A stretch of 63,819 nt of DNA, taken from Alkalinema sp. CACIAM 70d (GTDB taxonomy: Bacteria > Cyanobacteriota > Cyanobacteriia > Leptolyngbyales > Leptolyngbyaceae). Location: positions 1-63,819 of the forward strand of contig MUGG01000031.1 of the NCBI GenBank assembly GCA_002148405.1, written 5' to 3'. Every line of letters begins with the position of its first letter. The first letter of the stretch is position 1. Below are positions 1 through 10,135 of this stretch, piece after piece. The notes under the pieces are model-generated. The model was not told the DNA's origin, did no database searches, and saw nothing but the letters and a program-made list of their open reading frames with translations. The position numbers were made by a program, and so were the translations under genes.

Positions 1-444
1 CAACTCCGGGTAGCTATTCCCCCTCGCTGAGCGAGCAGCAAGGAGGCTTGATGAGGATTTTAACATCTGACCGAGCCACTCTTGTTTGTGATGTCAAACG
101 GGGTGGCTCTAAATTTTGGGGCTTCTTAAGACTGCCCTCATCCCCGGCCCTTCTTCCACCTGCGGGCGAAGGGAGAAAGTTTGTTGTGGGGAAGGGATTC
201 ACTACAAACAGGAGAAGCTCTCATTATGGCGAAAGGTTCTAGCGATCGGAGCGATCGTTCGGTTCAACATGAGAAACAACGCTTACAGATCCACTTAATC
301 GGTCATCAAGAATTCATTCAAGACACGATTAATCAATTGCATAGCCATCGGATCGCGGACAGGATTCATTGGAGTCAACCAATGCCGATCGTGCATTCCG
401 ACGGACAATACATCAGCATCCTCAGTCGCGAACGTCTGCGTTAA
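1..444 (+). repeat. Dispersed repeat, copy 1 (interrupted)
   Basis: The first ~53 bases (beginning CAACTCCGGGTAGCTATT) and bases 279-444 match, with scattered substitutions, the block at 51058-51313. Between the matching parts this copy has about 200 bases and the other has about 55. The extra sequence includes an imperfect hairpin with CCCTTC at 148-153 and GAAGGG at 168-173. It sits in a CCCTCATCCCCGGCCCTTCT-type stretch of the kind often interspersed in cyanobacterial genomes. The repeat may extend left of the window. I infer duplication of a small-gene unit followed by insertion of a palindromic repeat here, or its loss from the other copy. Confidence 0.7.
226..444 (+). CDS. Small conserved cyanobacterial protein, function unknown
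   Basis: A 72-residue ORF. I chose the ATG at 226 because GGAG lies 11-14 bases upstream; an in-frame TTG at 181 would add 15 residues that run through the inserted repeat. The start is basic and serine-rich. It is followed by a core reading IHLIGHQEFIQDTINQLH, then a short hydrophilic tail ending ISILSRERLR. I recall similar 60-80 residue proteins of this shape in other cyanobacteria but know no function. No signal peptide or membrane segment is visible. A diverged, frameshifted copy of the 3' part lies at 51149-51313, which shows the unit has been duplicated and supports this as a coding sequence. It may be expressed alone; no neighbour lies within 370 bases. Confidence 0.5.
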   Translation: MAKGSSDRSDRSVQHEKQRLQIHLIGHQEFIQDTINQLHSHRIADRIHWSQPMPIVHSDGQYISILSRERLR

Positions 445-821
445 CGATCGCAGCATCAGTGTCCCGCAGGTTCGTTTAGCAGTCTGTGGGCACCTCACGA
501 GGTTCTAGCAAAGGAGATCGGCTCATTTCTCTAGAATCTCGTCCGTGAAAGCAGCGATCGTGGTAGTTGAGAGCGATCGTGTAGTTTCTCACTCATTTGT
601 GTGATGCAAAGTTCGATCGGCTTTTCAGATTGTTTCGTGGGCAGTCGTTTCGAGGCAAAAATCTAGAAAAACTTCATGATTAGCCCAGCCTAACCCGTCG
701 TCGCACCTGACTGGCAATGCTAAACTGGTTTCAGCAAAATCAACCCACAGCAGGTGAACTTTGCGTTCGCCTCTTCAGAGAGTAGGTCGTCTCTATTGGT
801 TTTATTGAGGAATTTTATTTT
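445..821. other. Gene-free stretch with a diverged duplicated block
   Basis: No convincing ORF on either strand. Bases 541-598 (GTCCGTGAAAGCAGCGATCG onward) match 2270-2328 with scattered substitutions, so this spacer and the one on the far side of the TPR gene share ancestry. GAGGAA at 807-812 is the probable ribosome binding site of the next gene. Confidence 0.5.
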
Positions 822-1889
822 ATGAAACGCAAATCACAGCAAAAAAATCCTAACAAAGCCACTGAATATTACCAGAGTGGCCTTCAGAACTTTTATTCAG
901 GTCTGTTTACATTGGCAGTTGCTGATTTTTCAGATGCAATAAAGTTTCAACCCGATTATGAATTAGCCTTTTATCAAAGAGGAATGGTATATTACGTAGC
1001 TCAACGGTATGAAAATGCAATCACTGATTTCACCCAGAGCATTAGAATTAATCCAGAAAATGCTCTTGCTTATTGCCACCGTGGAGATGCGTACAGACAT
1101 TTACAGTGCTATGACGCCTCATTAGCTGATTATTCTGAAACGATAAGGCTTGATCCGAAGTCGGGAGATGCCTATATAAATCGAGGACAAATCTATACGA
1201 GAATGAAGCAATATGAGTTGGCAATAGCTGATTTTACGAAAATAATCAATGATCGGTTAGAAAACATCTCTATTGCTTATGTTAATAGAGCTGCCATATA
1301 TATTAGTTTAGGTCAGATAGGCAACGCATTATACGATCTTGAACAAGCGATCTATCTTGATTCTAATATCCCTGATATCTATTATAATCGGGCATTAGCG
1401 TATGAATATTTAAACGACTATGAACGCGCATTAATCGATTATACAGAGGTTATCGCACGTTCTCCCAATGATGCGGATGTGTATTATAATCGTGGTAATG
1501 TCTATCGTAAATTACAACAGTATCAAAACGCGCTCTCTGATTATACGAAAGTACTGTATATAGACGTCTCTTTCGCTGATGCGTATGTGAATCGAGGGCT
1601 TGTCTATACGGCTATGGGAATGAATGAACAAGCCATTACGGATTATACTGAAGCCCTCTCAATAGCCCCAAATGATCCGGCTACATACGTCAATCGCGGA
1701 GGGACATATATTAATTTACAACAATTCGACAAGGCATTTTCTGACTTTGCGAAAGCTATTGAACTGGATTCTTACTTTATACCAGCATATCAGAATATCA
1801 TCGAAGTTTACAAACAGTTACAGCAACCTGAAAAGGCGACCCCTTACATCCAGAAACTTCAAGAGATGATGCCTGAAGAAGTTGAATGA
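822..1889 (+). CDS. Tetratricopeptide (TPR) repeat protein
   Basis: A 355-residue protein made almost entirely of ten consecutive 34-residue TPR units, from about residue 14 to the C-terminus. Each has the usual small/aromatic pattern, for example AYxNRGxxYxxLxQYxxAIxDYT and a closing IxLxP. No signal peptide, membrane helix or enzymatic domain is visible, so it is probably a soluble protein-protein interaction scaffold; the partner is unknown. ATG at 822 follows GAGGAA by nine bases. The gene is visibly richer in A+T and in TAT/AAT/TTA codons than its GC-rich neighbours, which suggests recent acquisition. It stands alone between two spacers carrying related duplicated sequence. The TPR call is secure; the biological role is not. 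Confidence 0.9.
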   Translation: MKRKSQQKNPNKATEYYQSGLQNFYSGLFTLAVADFSDAIKFQPDYELAFYQRGMVYYVAQRYENAITDFTQSIRINPENALAYCHRGDAYRHLQCYDASLADYSETIRLDPKSGDAYINRGQIYTRMKQYELAIADFTKIINDRLENISIAYVNRAAIYISLGQIGNALYDLEQAIYLDSNIPDIYYNRALAYEYLNDYERALIDYTEVIARSPNDADVYYNRGNVYRKLQQYQNALSDYTKVLYIDVSFADAYVNRGLVYTAMGMNEQAITDYTEALSIAPNDPATYVNRGGTYINLQQFDKAFSDFAKAIELDSYFIPAYQNIIEVYKQLQQPEKATPYIQKLQEMMPEEVE

Positions 1890-1937
1890 TGAGTCAGTAA
1901 GAATGGCTATTGTCAATAGATAGGAGAATGAGGCGAA

Positions 1938-2037
1938 CAATGGCTTGCACGTGACCACAAGGAGCGCGGCACAAAATTCGTTGTTGAACTGAATGTCCGT
2001 CTCCGCGCTCCTTGTGGCGCGTAAAGCCTAGCGTTAT
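1938..2037. repeat. Long imperfect inverted repeat (stem-loop)
   Basis: Perfect 15-base arms CCACAAGGAGCGCGG (1955-1969) and CCGCGCTCCTTGTGG (2003-2017) are separated by 33 bases. Complementarity continues imperfectly outward, pairing the GGCTTGCACG side with the CGCGTAAAGCC side, and ends in GCGAAC... and ...GCGTTATGC. It lies 48 bases past the TPR stop and could be a terminator-like hairpin or a small mobile palindrome. The end sequences faintly resemble integron attC sites, but the left core does not fit the attC consensus. Confidence 0.6.
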
Positions 2038-2483
2038 GCTGACTGCCCAGAGAGAAAAAAGTCCTTCCATTCTCTGTCTTTCCAGCATTTCAGTTTGCGT
2101 TTCAGAATTGTGGTAATCACGATCGCTCCCATAATCGCAGCATCAATGTCATTCGAGACTCGGCGCGGACTCATCGATCGAGGCTTTTGCGACATTGACC
2201 CGTTCATTGTCCCAGCATTTGGCCGATCGAGGTTTCAGCAAAAGTAACTGGCGCATTGACCCAGAAACCCGTCCACGGAAGCAGCGATAGTGGTCATTGA
2301 GAGCGATCGTAGATTTTCCCGATCATTTAGAGATCATCTTGCCCTAGTCAGCACAATTGTGAAATCTCTTTAAATATCCAGCTTATCAATCAAACCACTC
2401 GTCAAAATCACTTCGATCGCGAGATCAGGAAACTCTATTCTAGTTCATCGGCCACTGCCAGAGCAGTCCAACGGATCGCGACT
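2038..2483. other. Gene-free stretch with duplicated spacer sequence
   Basis: No ORF supported. Parts around 2137-2150 (ATCGCAGCATCAATGTC) and 2270-2328 match the spacer at 447-465 and 541-598, so this looks like a decayed copy of the sequence upstream of the TPR gene. Confidence 0.4.
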
Positions 2484-5108
2484 CTATCGCCGTGCTAACC
2501 CCTGACCACTTAGCCACAACTCCGCCTCCTGCACCGACAGGGGCGGCGCAAAATAGTAGCCTTGAACATAGTCACAACCCATCAGTTGTACCTTCTCTAA
2601 TTGTTCTGCTGTTTCCACACCCTCAGCAATCACAGTCAAATTTAGCTTTTTTGCCAGCAAGCAGATCACCTCTGTAATTTCTCCCGATCGGTCGATCGTC
2701 CCTAGACATTGCGTAAAAAAGCGATCAATCTTAAGCGTATCGATCGGGAATTGAGCCAGATAACTTAAAGAAGAATAGCCAATCCCAAAATCGTCAATAC
2801 TAATTTGAACGCCAGATGCCTTGAGAACATTGAGCTTACGCAAAATCGTTGCTTTATTTTTCAGTAGAGATGTTTCTGTAATTTCCAATTTGAGACAACT
2901 GGGTGGCAATCCTGTTTTCATCAGAATTTCGTAGACTTGCGCTAAAAAATCTGCTTGCAAAAACTGTTTGCTGGCAACATTAACACTCACCGTCATTGGG
3001 TAAACATTCCCGAATTGAAGCTGCCACCGCTGCATTTGCTGACAAGCCTGTCGCAAAATCCACCCCCCTATCTCAACAATCTGACCCGTCTCCTCCGCGA
3101 TCGGGATAAAAATCGAAGGAGATAAGAGTCCTTTGGTTGGGTGTTGCCAGCGGACTAGAACCTCAAAACCCATAACTTGCAATTGATGCGCATCAATGAT
3201 GGGCTGATAATACAAGATTAGCTCTTGGCGGTCGATCGCATGCTTTAGATCGATCGCCAGTTGTAATTGCTGAACCACTTGAGCATGCATATCCTGGTTG
3301 AAGACTTCGTAGCTAGCTTGTGGATTCACCTTAGCTCGATAAAGGGCAATGTCAGCATTCCGAATTAATTCTTCTACCTGAGTACTGTATTGATCGTAAT
3401 AAGCAATACCAACACTAACACTTGTAAATAAACCATTACTATCTACCTGAAAGACAGCTTGAAACCGATCGAGAATTCGCTCCGTGATGTCGATCGCAAC
3501 TGTTTTTTCTGGAAGTGGAGACAGCAACACCAAAAACTCATCGCTTCCAAAGCGTGCAACAGTGTCGGTGGCCCGTAAACAGGTTAATAGGCATTGTGCC
3601 ACGGTTTGTAAGAGTCGATCGCCCACTAAATGGCCCAGACTATCATTGATCAGCTTAAAATCATTTAAATCCAAAAACAGAACAGCAAACGTTGATGGAT
3701 CTGCACCAACCCTCGCTGCGGCAATATCATACTCTTGAATCGTTTGTTGCAATTTACTCCGAAAAGCAGACTGATTCAGCAATCCCGTCAATTCATCATG
3801 GGAAGCACGGTATTGTAGTGAAGCAAACGATGTCTGTAGCTGCTGAGCCATTCGGCGAAAGGCACAGGTTAATAATGTCAGTTCCCTCGATAGCGGTTCT
3901 GATAGCTGGGTATCCCACTGCCCTAAAGAAAGCGTATTAGCTTGATCAACAACATTAAGAATAGGTTGAATTAACCAATGGGCTAACAAAATACTGACCA
4001 TGACTGTTAGTCCCAGGGCAACAACACAAAGGGCAATTGTAAGACGAGTGTTGGCGTTAATGGTTTCCATAAAATCTGCTTCTGGAATAGCAGTTAGGAT
4101 TAACCAATCTAACCCCCGAGCATCATGAAAAGGAGTAATCCCAATCAAAATACGTTCTCCATTGATCTCAAGGTGAAGTTGCTGAGGCTGCTGTAATTGT
4201 CTAAGATTTGGCCATTGATGGCGCAAATACTGGGCAGTCTTGTGAATTAGGACATTCTTACTTTCACTTGCTTGAATTCTCTCTAAGCTTTGGGTTCTCG
4301 CTAAGTCTGACGATCGTTGCTTAACTCGATACGGTAATTCATGGGTGGAGGTCGCAACCAATAGCCCATCCCGTTCAATAATAAAGGCCTGTCCAGTCTT
4401 ACCAATTTTTAGGCTGCTTAAAAACTGACTAATTTGCCCTAGCCCCAAATCACTACTGACAACCCCCAATAGATTGCCTTGAGTATCATAGAAGGGGTGA
4501 CTTGCAGACAAGATTAAGTTTTCGGGGGTGACAGAAACATCAATGCTGCTCCAAATCGGTCTCTTGGCTTGAACGGCAGCTTGATACCAAGAGCGAGTTC
4601 GATGATCATAGCTGATGTCTTTTTCTAGGAAGCTGCGATTGCCTTTAGCATCGATCTGCCAATCAAGGGTACCTTTAGCCTTAGGATTCCAAACTGAAAA
4701 GTACAGCAACGATCGATCTTGGTCATTGTAGCCCAGTCCAATATAATCAGGTTTTTCCGTTCCGATAACCACTGAGTTTAGGGTATTGAATTCTTTCAAT
4801 TGTTGCCTGAGGTAGTCCTCTAGGCTGCTCAATCGCTTGAGGTCGATCATCGCAGTCGCGATCGCATTGACATTGATTCGGTTGACCAACATCGCCTGCT
4901 CAAGATAAGTTTTCAACTCATCGTTAATTTGTTGAGCCACCTGAGTGCGGATCTGACTGGCGAGGTCATTCACTGCCTTTTGTCCATTACGCAATGAAAT
5001 CCAACCCGTCAACCCAACCGCCAAAGCAACTTGAAGCACAAATGGAACCACCAACACCAGACGCAATGACGGCTTTCGTAGTTGCACTAAGGAGGCAAAT
5101 GAAACCAT
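2484..5108 (-). CDS. Membrane sensor with dCACHE, HAMP, GGDEF and EAL domains
   Basis: An 874-residue predicted c-di-GMP enzyme. Order: N-terminal membrane helix (~18-38), large extracytoplasmic sensor of dCACHE type (~45-350), second helix (~355-378), HAMP (~378-430), GGDEF domain (~440-600) and EAL domain (~620-865). The cyclase signature reads RFGSDEFLVLL, that is GSDEF rather than GGDEF; such variants can be active. The EAL signature reads FEVLVRWQHP, i.e. EVL. The downstream DDFGIGYSSLSYL loop and KIDRFF are intact, so phosphodiesterase activity is plausible. Which activity dominates cannot be told from sequence. The ligand is unknown; dCACHE domains commonly bind small metabolites. The gene is monocistronic, and its 3' end faces the TPR-side spacer. 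Confidence 0.93.
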   Translation of the reverse strand: MVSFASLVQLRKPSLRLVLVVPFVLQVALAVGLTGWISLRNGQKAVNDLASQIRTQVAQQINDELKTYLEQAMLVNRINVNAIATAMIDLKRLSSLEDYLRQQLKEFNTLNSVVIGTEKPDYIGLGYNDQDRSLLYFSVWNPKAKGTLDWQIDAKGNRSFLEKDISYDHRTRSWYQAAVQAKRPIWSSIDVSVTPENLILSASHPFYDTQGNLLGVVSSDLGLGQISQFLSSLKIGKTGQAFIIERDGLLVATSTHELPYRVKQRSSDLARTQSLERIQASESKNVLIHKTAQYLRHQWPNLRQLQQPQQLHLEINGERILIGITPFHDARGLDWLILTAIPEADFMETINANTRLTIALCVVALGLTVMVSILLAHWLIQPILNVVDQANTLSLGQWDTQLSEPLSRELTLLTCAFRRMAQQLQTSFASLQYRASHDELTGLLNQSAFRSKLQQTIQEYDIAAARVGADPSTFAVLFLDLNDFKLINDSLGHLVGDRLLQTVAQCLLTCLRATDTVARFGSDEFLVLLSPLPEKTVAIDITERILDRFQAVFQVDSNGLFTSVSVGIAYYDQYSTQVEELIRNADIALYRAKVNPQASYEVFNQDMHAQVVQQLQLAIDLKHAIDRQELILYYQPIIDAHQLQVMGFEVLVRWQHPTKGLLSPSIFIPIAEETGQIVEIGGWILRQACQQMQRWQLQFGNVYPMTVSVNVASKQFLQADFLAQVYEILMKTGLPPSCLKLEITETSLLKNKATILRKLNVLKASGVQISIDDFGIGYSSLSYLAQFPIDTLKIDRFFTQCLGTIDRSGEITEVICLLAKKLNLTVIAEGVETAEQLEKVQLMGCDYVQGYYFAPPLSVQEAELWLSGQGLARR

Positions 5109-5414
5109 AACGTCCTAGTTAATGTAACCGGGCCCATGTAACCGAACCAATGTAACGGAGTCGTGACAGAAACGCCCCAAGATGAATGTAGCGTTTTCTA
5201 CAAATTCCTTGAAGGCCATCATAGCATTAAACTCTGTCAGTAGCTTTTTCCAGTCATAGGTGAGAGCAGAGCATGATAGTCCTGAAGTGTTGCTATTTTT
5301 CCCGATCCTTCAGTCCAGAGAGTTTGAAGTCGATGAGAATATTGTACCCACAACTGATCGACTCTTTGACTCATCGACTCTTTGAGCGCGATTCTGGGTC
5401 TCAGCCTACCCATT

Positions 5415-7904
5415 TTAATCACTAGTGCCCATAGAAAATCCCTGTCGATCGCTGGCAGGTTCCGCCACCTCAATCCTAAAGCGCACCCGATCGACGGCTT
5501 CACCCTGCTTCACTTGAAGTGTCCAAATCCCCGGTTCCATCTCCCAAAACAGCGACTGAGTTGATGTTGTCGCGATCGTTTGTCCATTGAGACTCCATTC
5601 AGTCGAATAGTTAGAAAGACTTACTATCTTAAATTCTAAGCGTTGTTTCTTAGTTCCTTTTTGTGATGATTTTATCGACGTGTCTTCATTGCCTAAAGTC
5701 ATCAAAAACTGATCATTCTCCCGTGGCGCAACAATCCTTAATCGCCGATCTGCAAATTTTGTTTGTGCTTGCTGAGCCATCCATTCGTTATATTCCGCTG
5801 GCAAATTCAGCCGGGCCGTAGACTGGCGAGATCGCCCATCTCCCGATCGTTCTACTACATACACCGTATCCGGAGTATGCTCGTAGGCTGCTAAGTCCTC
5901 TGGGTAAAAGTATTCCTGCACGATCGTTGGACAAGTCGTAGTCGGTTTCAGCCCAGATAATGCACAAATGGGACGCTGCACGAGTCCCAACGGTTTCGTC
6001 AATGCTCCCGGTTCCCGCTGCTCATGTAAATGCACCATGATTTGATTCCACAGCGGAGCCGCTCCCGTCACCCCCGAAATTTGTCGCATCGGTTCTCCGG
6101 TAAAATTGCCTACCCACGTCGCCACCGTATAATCCCGGCTAAACCCCACCGTCCAAGTATCCCGAAAATCTGAAGACGTTCCCGTTTTCACCGCCGTCGG
6201 AAACGGTAAACTCAACAGCGAATTGACCCCAAACGACTTGGCCCTCGCATGGCGATCGCTCAACATATCCGCAATCAACGCCCAAGTGGCTGCCGCCTCC
6301 CGATGGTAAGCCGTTGGTTTAAGCTGCGGGGTTGGCGGCAAACTAGAAGGAGCTGATTCTGGCGTAAACGGCTGGAGGACTGGACGGGGAGATTGCCCTT
6401 GGTTCGCCATGACCTGATAGGCATGGGCCAACTCCCACAAACTGACCTCTCCACTACCCAGCGTCAGCCCCAACCCGTAATATTTCGGTGTTTGGGTCAG
6501 GTGCCGAAAACCCAGTTGATGCAAGCGATCGAGAAACGTAGCAACCCCCACCTTTTCCAGCACCCGCACCGCAGGAACATTGAGGGAATTAGCTAAGGCA
6601 ATGCGAACCCGTACCGGCCCTTGAAAGGTTTCGCTATAGTCTGTGGGACTGTAGAGTTGCGCACCGGGAATTCCATAGTGAGCCGGAACATCTGCCAAAA
6701 TTGTATTCGGTTTAATAATCTGTTTTTCCAATGCCAACTCATACAGAAACGGCTTTAGTGTTGAGCCTGGTTGTCGCAATGCTTGCACGCCATCGTTACG
6801 CCCCATTTCCGATTCTGCAAAGTAATCCCGAGATCCCACATAGGCCAACACGTCTCCTGTGGAATTGTCCAACACGATCGCCGCTGCTTGGTGGACATTA
6901 TAGGATTGCAACGTCTCCAACACCTGGCGCACTTGAGCTTCCACAAATTGCTGAAGCGGTAGATCTAAGCTGGTTTCAATCTGCGCTGGATGGGTTTTGG
7001 GTAATTGCTTCGCGGCCCAAAATAGGTAGTGGGGAGCGGCAAGAATGCCCTGCTGTCGGGATTGTAACGTCACCACTTCCGCCACGGCCCGATCGCGTTG
7101 TTCTGGGCTAATCACCCGATCGGCCACTAGGCGATCGAGCACGTAGCGTTGCCGCCGTTTGAGCCGATCCCAGTGCTCGTGGGGATTAAGGCGATTGGGG
7201 GCATTGGGAATCGCTGCCAGCAACGTCGCTTGGGCCAAGCTCAAATCCTGAGCTGGAATGCCAAAATAAACCTTGGATGCTGCTTCTACACCATACACAT
7301 TGCCCCCCATGGGCAAACGGTTGACATAACTGTGTAAAATCTCGCGCCGATTCATCCCCGCCCACAAACGCCAAGACACCCAAATTTCCTGAAGCTTGCT
7401 GGCGATCGTCCGGGGTTTTGGATCGATCATACGAGCCAACTGCATGGTTATCGTCGAGCCGCCACTGACGACTTCACGGGTAGTGACAATTTGACCAATT
7501 GCCCGTCCCATCGCCCACCAATCCACCGCGCCATGGCTGTAAAACCGCTTATCCTCCGCCGCAACGATCGCTTGCAGAAACCAGGGAGACACCCGTTCGA
7601 TCGGCACCACCGCAGTATGGTCTTGGTCGCGGGTCAGCAAGGTGCCTAAAACCGTCCCGTGGCGATCGCGAAATTCGATCGCGCGATCGTCTTGGGCCAA
7701 ATCCGTTGCATGGATAGGAGCCAGGTAGGGAAGCAATCGCAGCAGTAGCAGCAATCCCACCAGCGCCAGCCCAATCTGCCAACGAGGCCACCGCCAGCGC
7801 CGCCGAGTGCTTCCGTTGCCCCCCCACGCCATCCCACGCGAGATCGATCGCCCCACCCGCCTGGGTAACGCAACCAACCAACCTAACCACCGGGATTTCG
7901 CCAT
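5415..7904 (-). CDS. pbpC: Penicillin-binding protein 1C (bifunctional peptidoglycan synthase)
   Basis: Predicted class A PBP of the 1C type, polymerising glycan strands and cross-linking peptides on the outer face of the inner membrane. A basic tryptophan-rich N-terminus leads into one membrane helix (IGLALVGLLLLLRLLPYL). The glycosyltransferase 51 domain follows, with AAEDKRFYSHGAVDWWAMGR and GGSTITMQLARM. The transpeptidase domain has the SxxK serine in RQPGSTLKPFLYE, an SLN motif in ALANSLNVPAVR, and KTGTS. A C-terminal beta-rich extension resembles the BiPBP_C domain typical of PBP1C. I chose ATG 7904, just before MAKSRWLGW; an in-frame start at 7961 adds 19 residues. No alpha-2-macroglobulin gene, a frequent PBP1C partner in proteobacteria, is next to it. 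It is divergent from mnmG. Confidence 0.92.
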   Translation of the reverse strand: MAKSRWLGWLVALPRRVGRSISRGMAWGGNGSTRRRWRWPRWQIGLALVGLLLLLRLLPYLAPIHATDLAQDDRAIEFRDRHGTVLGTLLTRDQDHTAVVPIERVSPWFLQAIVAAEDKRFYSHGAVDWWAMGRAIGQIVTTREVVSGGSTITMQLARMIDPKPRTIASKLQEIWVSWRLWAGMNRREILHSYVNRLPMGGNVYGVEAASKVYFGIPAQDLSLAQATLLAAIPNAPNRLNPHEHWDRLKRRQRYVLDRLVADRVISPEQRDRAVAEVVTLQSRQQGILAAPHYLFWAAKQLPKTHPAQIETSLDLPLQQFVEAQVRQVLETLQSYNVHQAAAIVLDNSTGDVLAYVGSRDYFAESEMGRNDGVQALRQPGSTLKPFLYELALEKQIIKPNTILADVPAHYGIPGAQLYSPTDYSETFQGPVRVRIALANSLNVPAVRVLEKVGVATFLDRLHQLGFRHLTQTPKYYGLGLTLGSGEVSLWELAHAYQVMANQGQSPRPVLQPFTPESAPSSLPPTPQLKPTAYHREAAATWALIADMLSDRHARAKSFGVNSLLSLPFPTAVKTGTSSDFRDTWTVGFSRDYTVATWVGNFTGEPMRQISGVTGAAPLWNQIMVHLHEQREPGALTKPLGLVQRPICALSGLKPTTTCPTIVQEYFYPEDLAAYEHTPDTVYVVERSGDGRSRQSTARLNLPAEYNEWMAQQAQTKFADRRLRIVAPRENDQFLMTLGNEDTSIKSSQKGTKKQRLEFKIVSLSNYSTEWSLNGQTIATTSTQSLFWEMEPGIWTLQVKQGEAVDRVRFRIEVAEPASDRQGFSMGTSD

Positions 7905-8171
7905 AGGGAGATTTGGACTCGACTGACATGACACCAGAAATTGCAGCAGTCCCCTTGCCACGATTCTACGATCGCGCTTTCAAGATCGACCGCATTTCAT
8001 TGCATTTCGCAACGATCGCGCGCCAATTTATCCCATCCCCAATCACGGCAATAATCCCATCACCCGAGGATTGAAGATACCCGCTAAAATAGGGGGTTGG
8101 TATCCTACTCACTCAAGCTAGTGGGAATTGCCAGCCCGGTTTGCTCGATCGTTCAACGACCCCTATAGCCC

Positions 8172-10082
8172 ATGAACGCACCTGTTGACTTTCTCGATGC
8201 CTACGATGTTGTTGTAGTTGGCGCGGGCCATTCCGGCTGTGAAGCGGCGCTGGCCTCAGCACGGTTAGGCTGTCGCACCCTGTTGTTGACGCTGAACCTC
8301 GATCGCGTGGCATGGCAGCCCTGCAACCCGGCGATCGGCGGGCCAGCCAAGTCCCAACTGGTGCATGAAGTCGATGCCTTGGGCGGCGAAATGGGTCGCG
8401 TTGCCGATCGTACCTACCTGCAAAAGCGCATTCTCAACTCCTCCCGTGGCCCTGCGGTCTGGGCTTTGCGGGCGCAGTCGGACAAGCGGGAATACGCTGC
8501 CGTCATGAAAAGCATTGTGGAGACGGAACCCAACCTCACCCTGCGGGAAGGCATGGTGACGGATTTGGTCTTGGGAGCCAATGACGACATCATCGGGGTG
8601 CAAACCTATTTTGGCGTTGCCTTTGCCTGCAAAGCTGTCATTCTCACCACGGGCACCTTCCTGGGGGGACGCATTTGGGTCGGTGATAAGTCCATGGAAG
8701 CGGGACGGGCGGGCGAATTTGCAGCCACAGGCTTGACCGATACTCTGAATCGTCTCGGCTTCGAAACGGGACGGCTGAAGACCGGAACCCCTGCCCGCGT
8801 CGATCGCCGATCGATCAACTTCGATATCCTGGAACCTCAACCGGGGGATGAGGACGTGCGGTGGTTTAGCTTTGACCCAACGGCTTGGCAAGAGCGGCCC
8901 CAGGTGCCCTGCTATCTGACCCGCACCACGGCGGAAACCCACCGGATTATTCGGGAAAACCTGCACCTGTCCCCGGTTTACGGCGGCTGGGTGGATGCCA
9001 AAGGCCCGCGCTATTGCCCCAGCATTGAAGATAAAATTGTTCGCTTTGCCGATAAGGAAAGTCATCAAATTTTCCTGGAACCGGAAGGCCGAGACATTCC
9101 TGAAATCTATGTCCAAGGATTTTCAACAGGATTGCCGGAACGGTTGCAGCTAGCGATGTTGCAATCGTTGCCGGGACTGGAGAAATGCGTCATGCTGCGT
9201 CCGGCCTATGCAGTGGAGTATGACTACCTCCCGGCAACGCAATGCTATCCCACCTTGATGACCAAGAAAATTCAAGGACTGTTCTGTGCTGGACAGATTA
9301 ACGGCACAACAGGTTATGAAGAAGCTGCCGCCCAGGGATTTGTTGCGGGGGTCAATGCGGCGCGCTTGGTGCGGGGTGAAGATGAAGTGATTTTCCCACG
9401 CGAAGGGAGTTATCTGGGAACGTTAATTGATGATCTCTGCACGAAAGATTTGCGGGAACCCTACCGCATGTTAACGAGCCGATCGGAGTATCGCTTAATC
9501 CTCCGATCGGATAATGCAGACCAACGCTTAACACCCCTGGGCCGGGAGATTGGCCTGATCGACGATCGGCGCTGGGAATTGTTTACGCGCAAACAGGAAA
9601 ACATTGCCGCAGAAAAAGAGCGATTGCATACGACACGGGTGAAGGAACACGACGAACTCGGGAAAGCTATTGCTGACCACACTCAACAAGCTATCAAAGG
9701 ATCGATCACCCTAGCAGAACTGTTGCGCAAACCAGGATTTCACTACGGCGATCTCGATCGCTTCAATTTAGGCAATGCTGCGTTAGACCGATCGGAAAAG
9801 GAAGGCGCAGAGATTGATATTAAGTATGCAGGCTATATCCATCGCCAGCAAACGCAGATCGAGCAGATCGCCCGCCAAGAACACCGCAAGCTACCAGCGG
9901 ATTTGGACTACGCCAGTATTGCCACCTTGTCGAAAGAGGCACGGGAAAAACTGGGTAAAGTGCGCCCCTTAACGATCGGTCAAGCGTCGCGCATTGGTGG
10001 CGTCAATCCCGCAGACATTAATGCACTGCTAATTTATCTAGAAATCCAATCCCGCCAAACTGCCGCCGCGATCGCGCCTTAA
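8172..10082 (+). CDS. mnmG: tRNA uridine-5-carboxymethylaminomethyl modification enzyme, FAD subunit
   Basis: A 636-residue MnmG/GidA homologue (E. coli 629). With MnmE it adds a carboxymethylaminomethyl or aminomethyl group to C5 of wobble U34 in several tRNAs, in the cytoplasm. The FAD-binding GxGxxG reads [19 protein letters not shown] near residue 15. Family signatures follow: [26 protein letters not shown], the cysteine-containing [12 protein letters not shown], and [20 protein letters not shown]. The C-terminal helical MnmE/tRNA-binding region is complete and ends in [19 protein letters not shown] 8172 gives the expected N-terminus. It is alone on its strand; the next genes are convergent. 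Confidence 0.97.
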   Translation: MNAPVDFLDAYDVVVVGAGHSGCEAALASARLGCRTLLLTLNLDRVAWQPCNPAIGGPAKSQLVHEVDALGGEMGRVADRTYLQKRILNSSRGPAVWALRAQSDKREYAAVMKSIVETEPNLTLREGMVTDLVLGANDDIIGVQTYFGVAFACKAVILTTGTFLGGRIWVGDKSMEAGRAGEFAATGLTDTLNRLGFETGRLKTGTPARVDRRSINFDILEPQPGDEDVRWFSFDPTAWQERPQVPCYLTRTTAETHRIIRENLHLSPVYGGWVDAKGPRYCPSIEDKIVRFADKESHQIFLEPEGRDIPEIYVQGFSTGLPERLQLAMLQSLPGLEKCVMLRPAYAVEYDYLPATQCYPTLMTKKIQGLFCAGQINGTTGYEEAAAQGFVAGVNAARLVRGEDEVIFPREGSYLGTLIDDLCTKDLREPYRMLTSRSEYRLILRSDNADQRLTPLGREIGLIDDRRWELFTRKQENIAAEKERLHTTRVKEHDELGKAIADHTQQAIKGSITLAELLRKPGFHYGDLDRFNLGNAALDRSEKEGAEIDIKYAGYIHRQQTQIEQIARQEHRKLPADLDYASIATLSKEAREKLGKVRPLTIGQASRIGGVNPADINALLIYLEIQSRQTAAAIAP

Positions 10083-10135
10083 CCAATTGAGCGAGTGGTG
10101 GTGGGTAGTTGCGGGTAGGTAAGTTAGGGCGATCA

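Noticed and set aside
1938..2037. Calling the stem-loop an integron attC site
   Set aside because: The left core GGCGAAC does not fit RYYYAAC, there is only one copy, and no integron integrase is in the window.
5237..5503. Minus-strand ORF at the end of the PBP1C gene
   Set aside because: Largely overlaps pbpC in another frame and has no recognisable pattern or ribosome binding site.
8265..9116. Long minus-strand ORF inside mnmG, and the 387-codon plus-strand ORF across the aldolase
   Set aside because: Shadows of strongly biased core genes; no independent domain or start signal.
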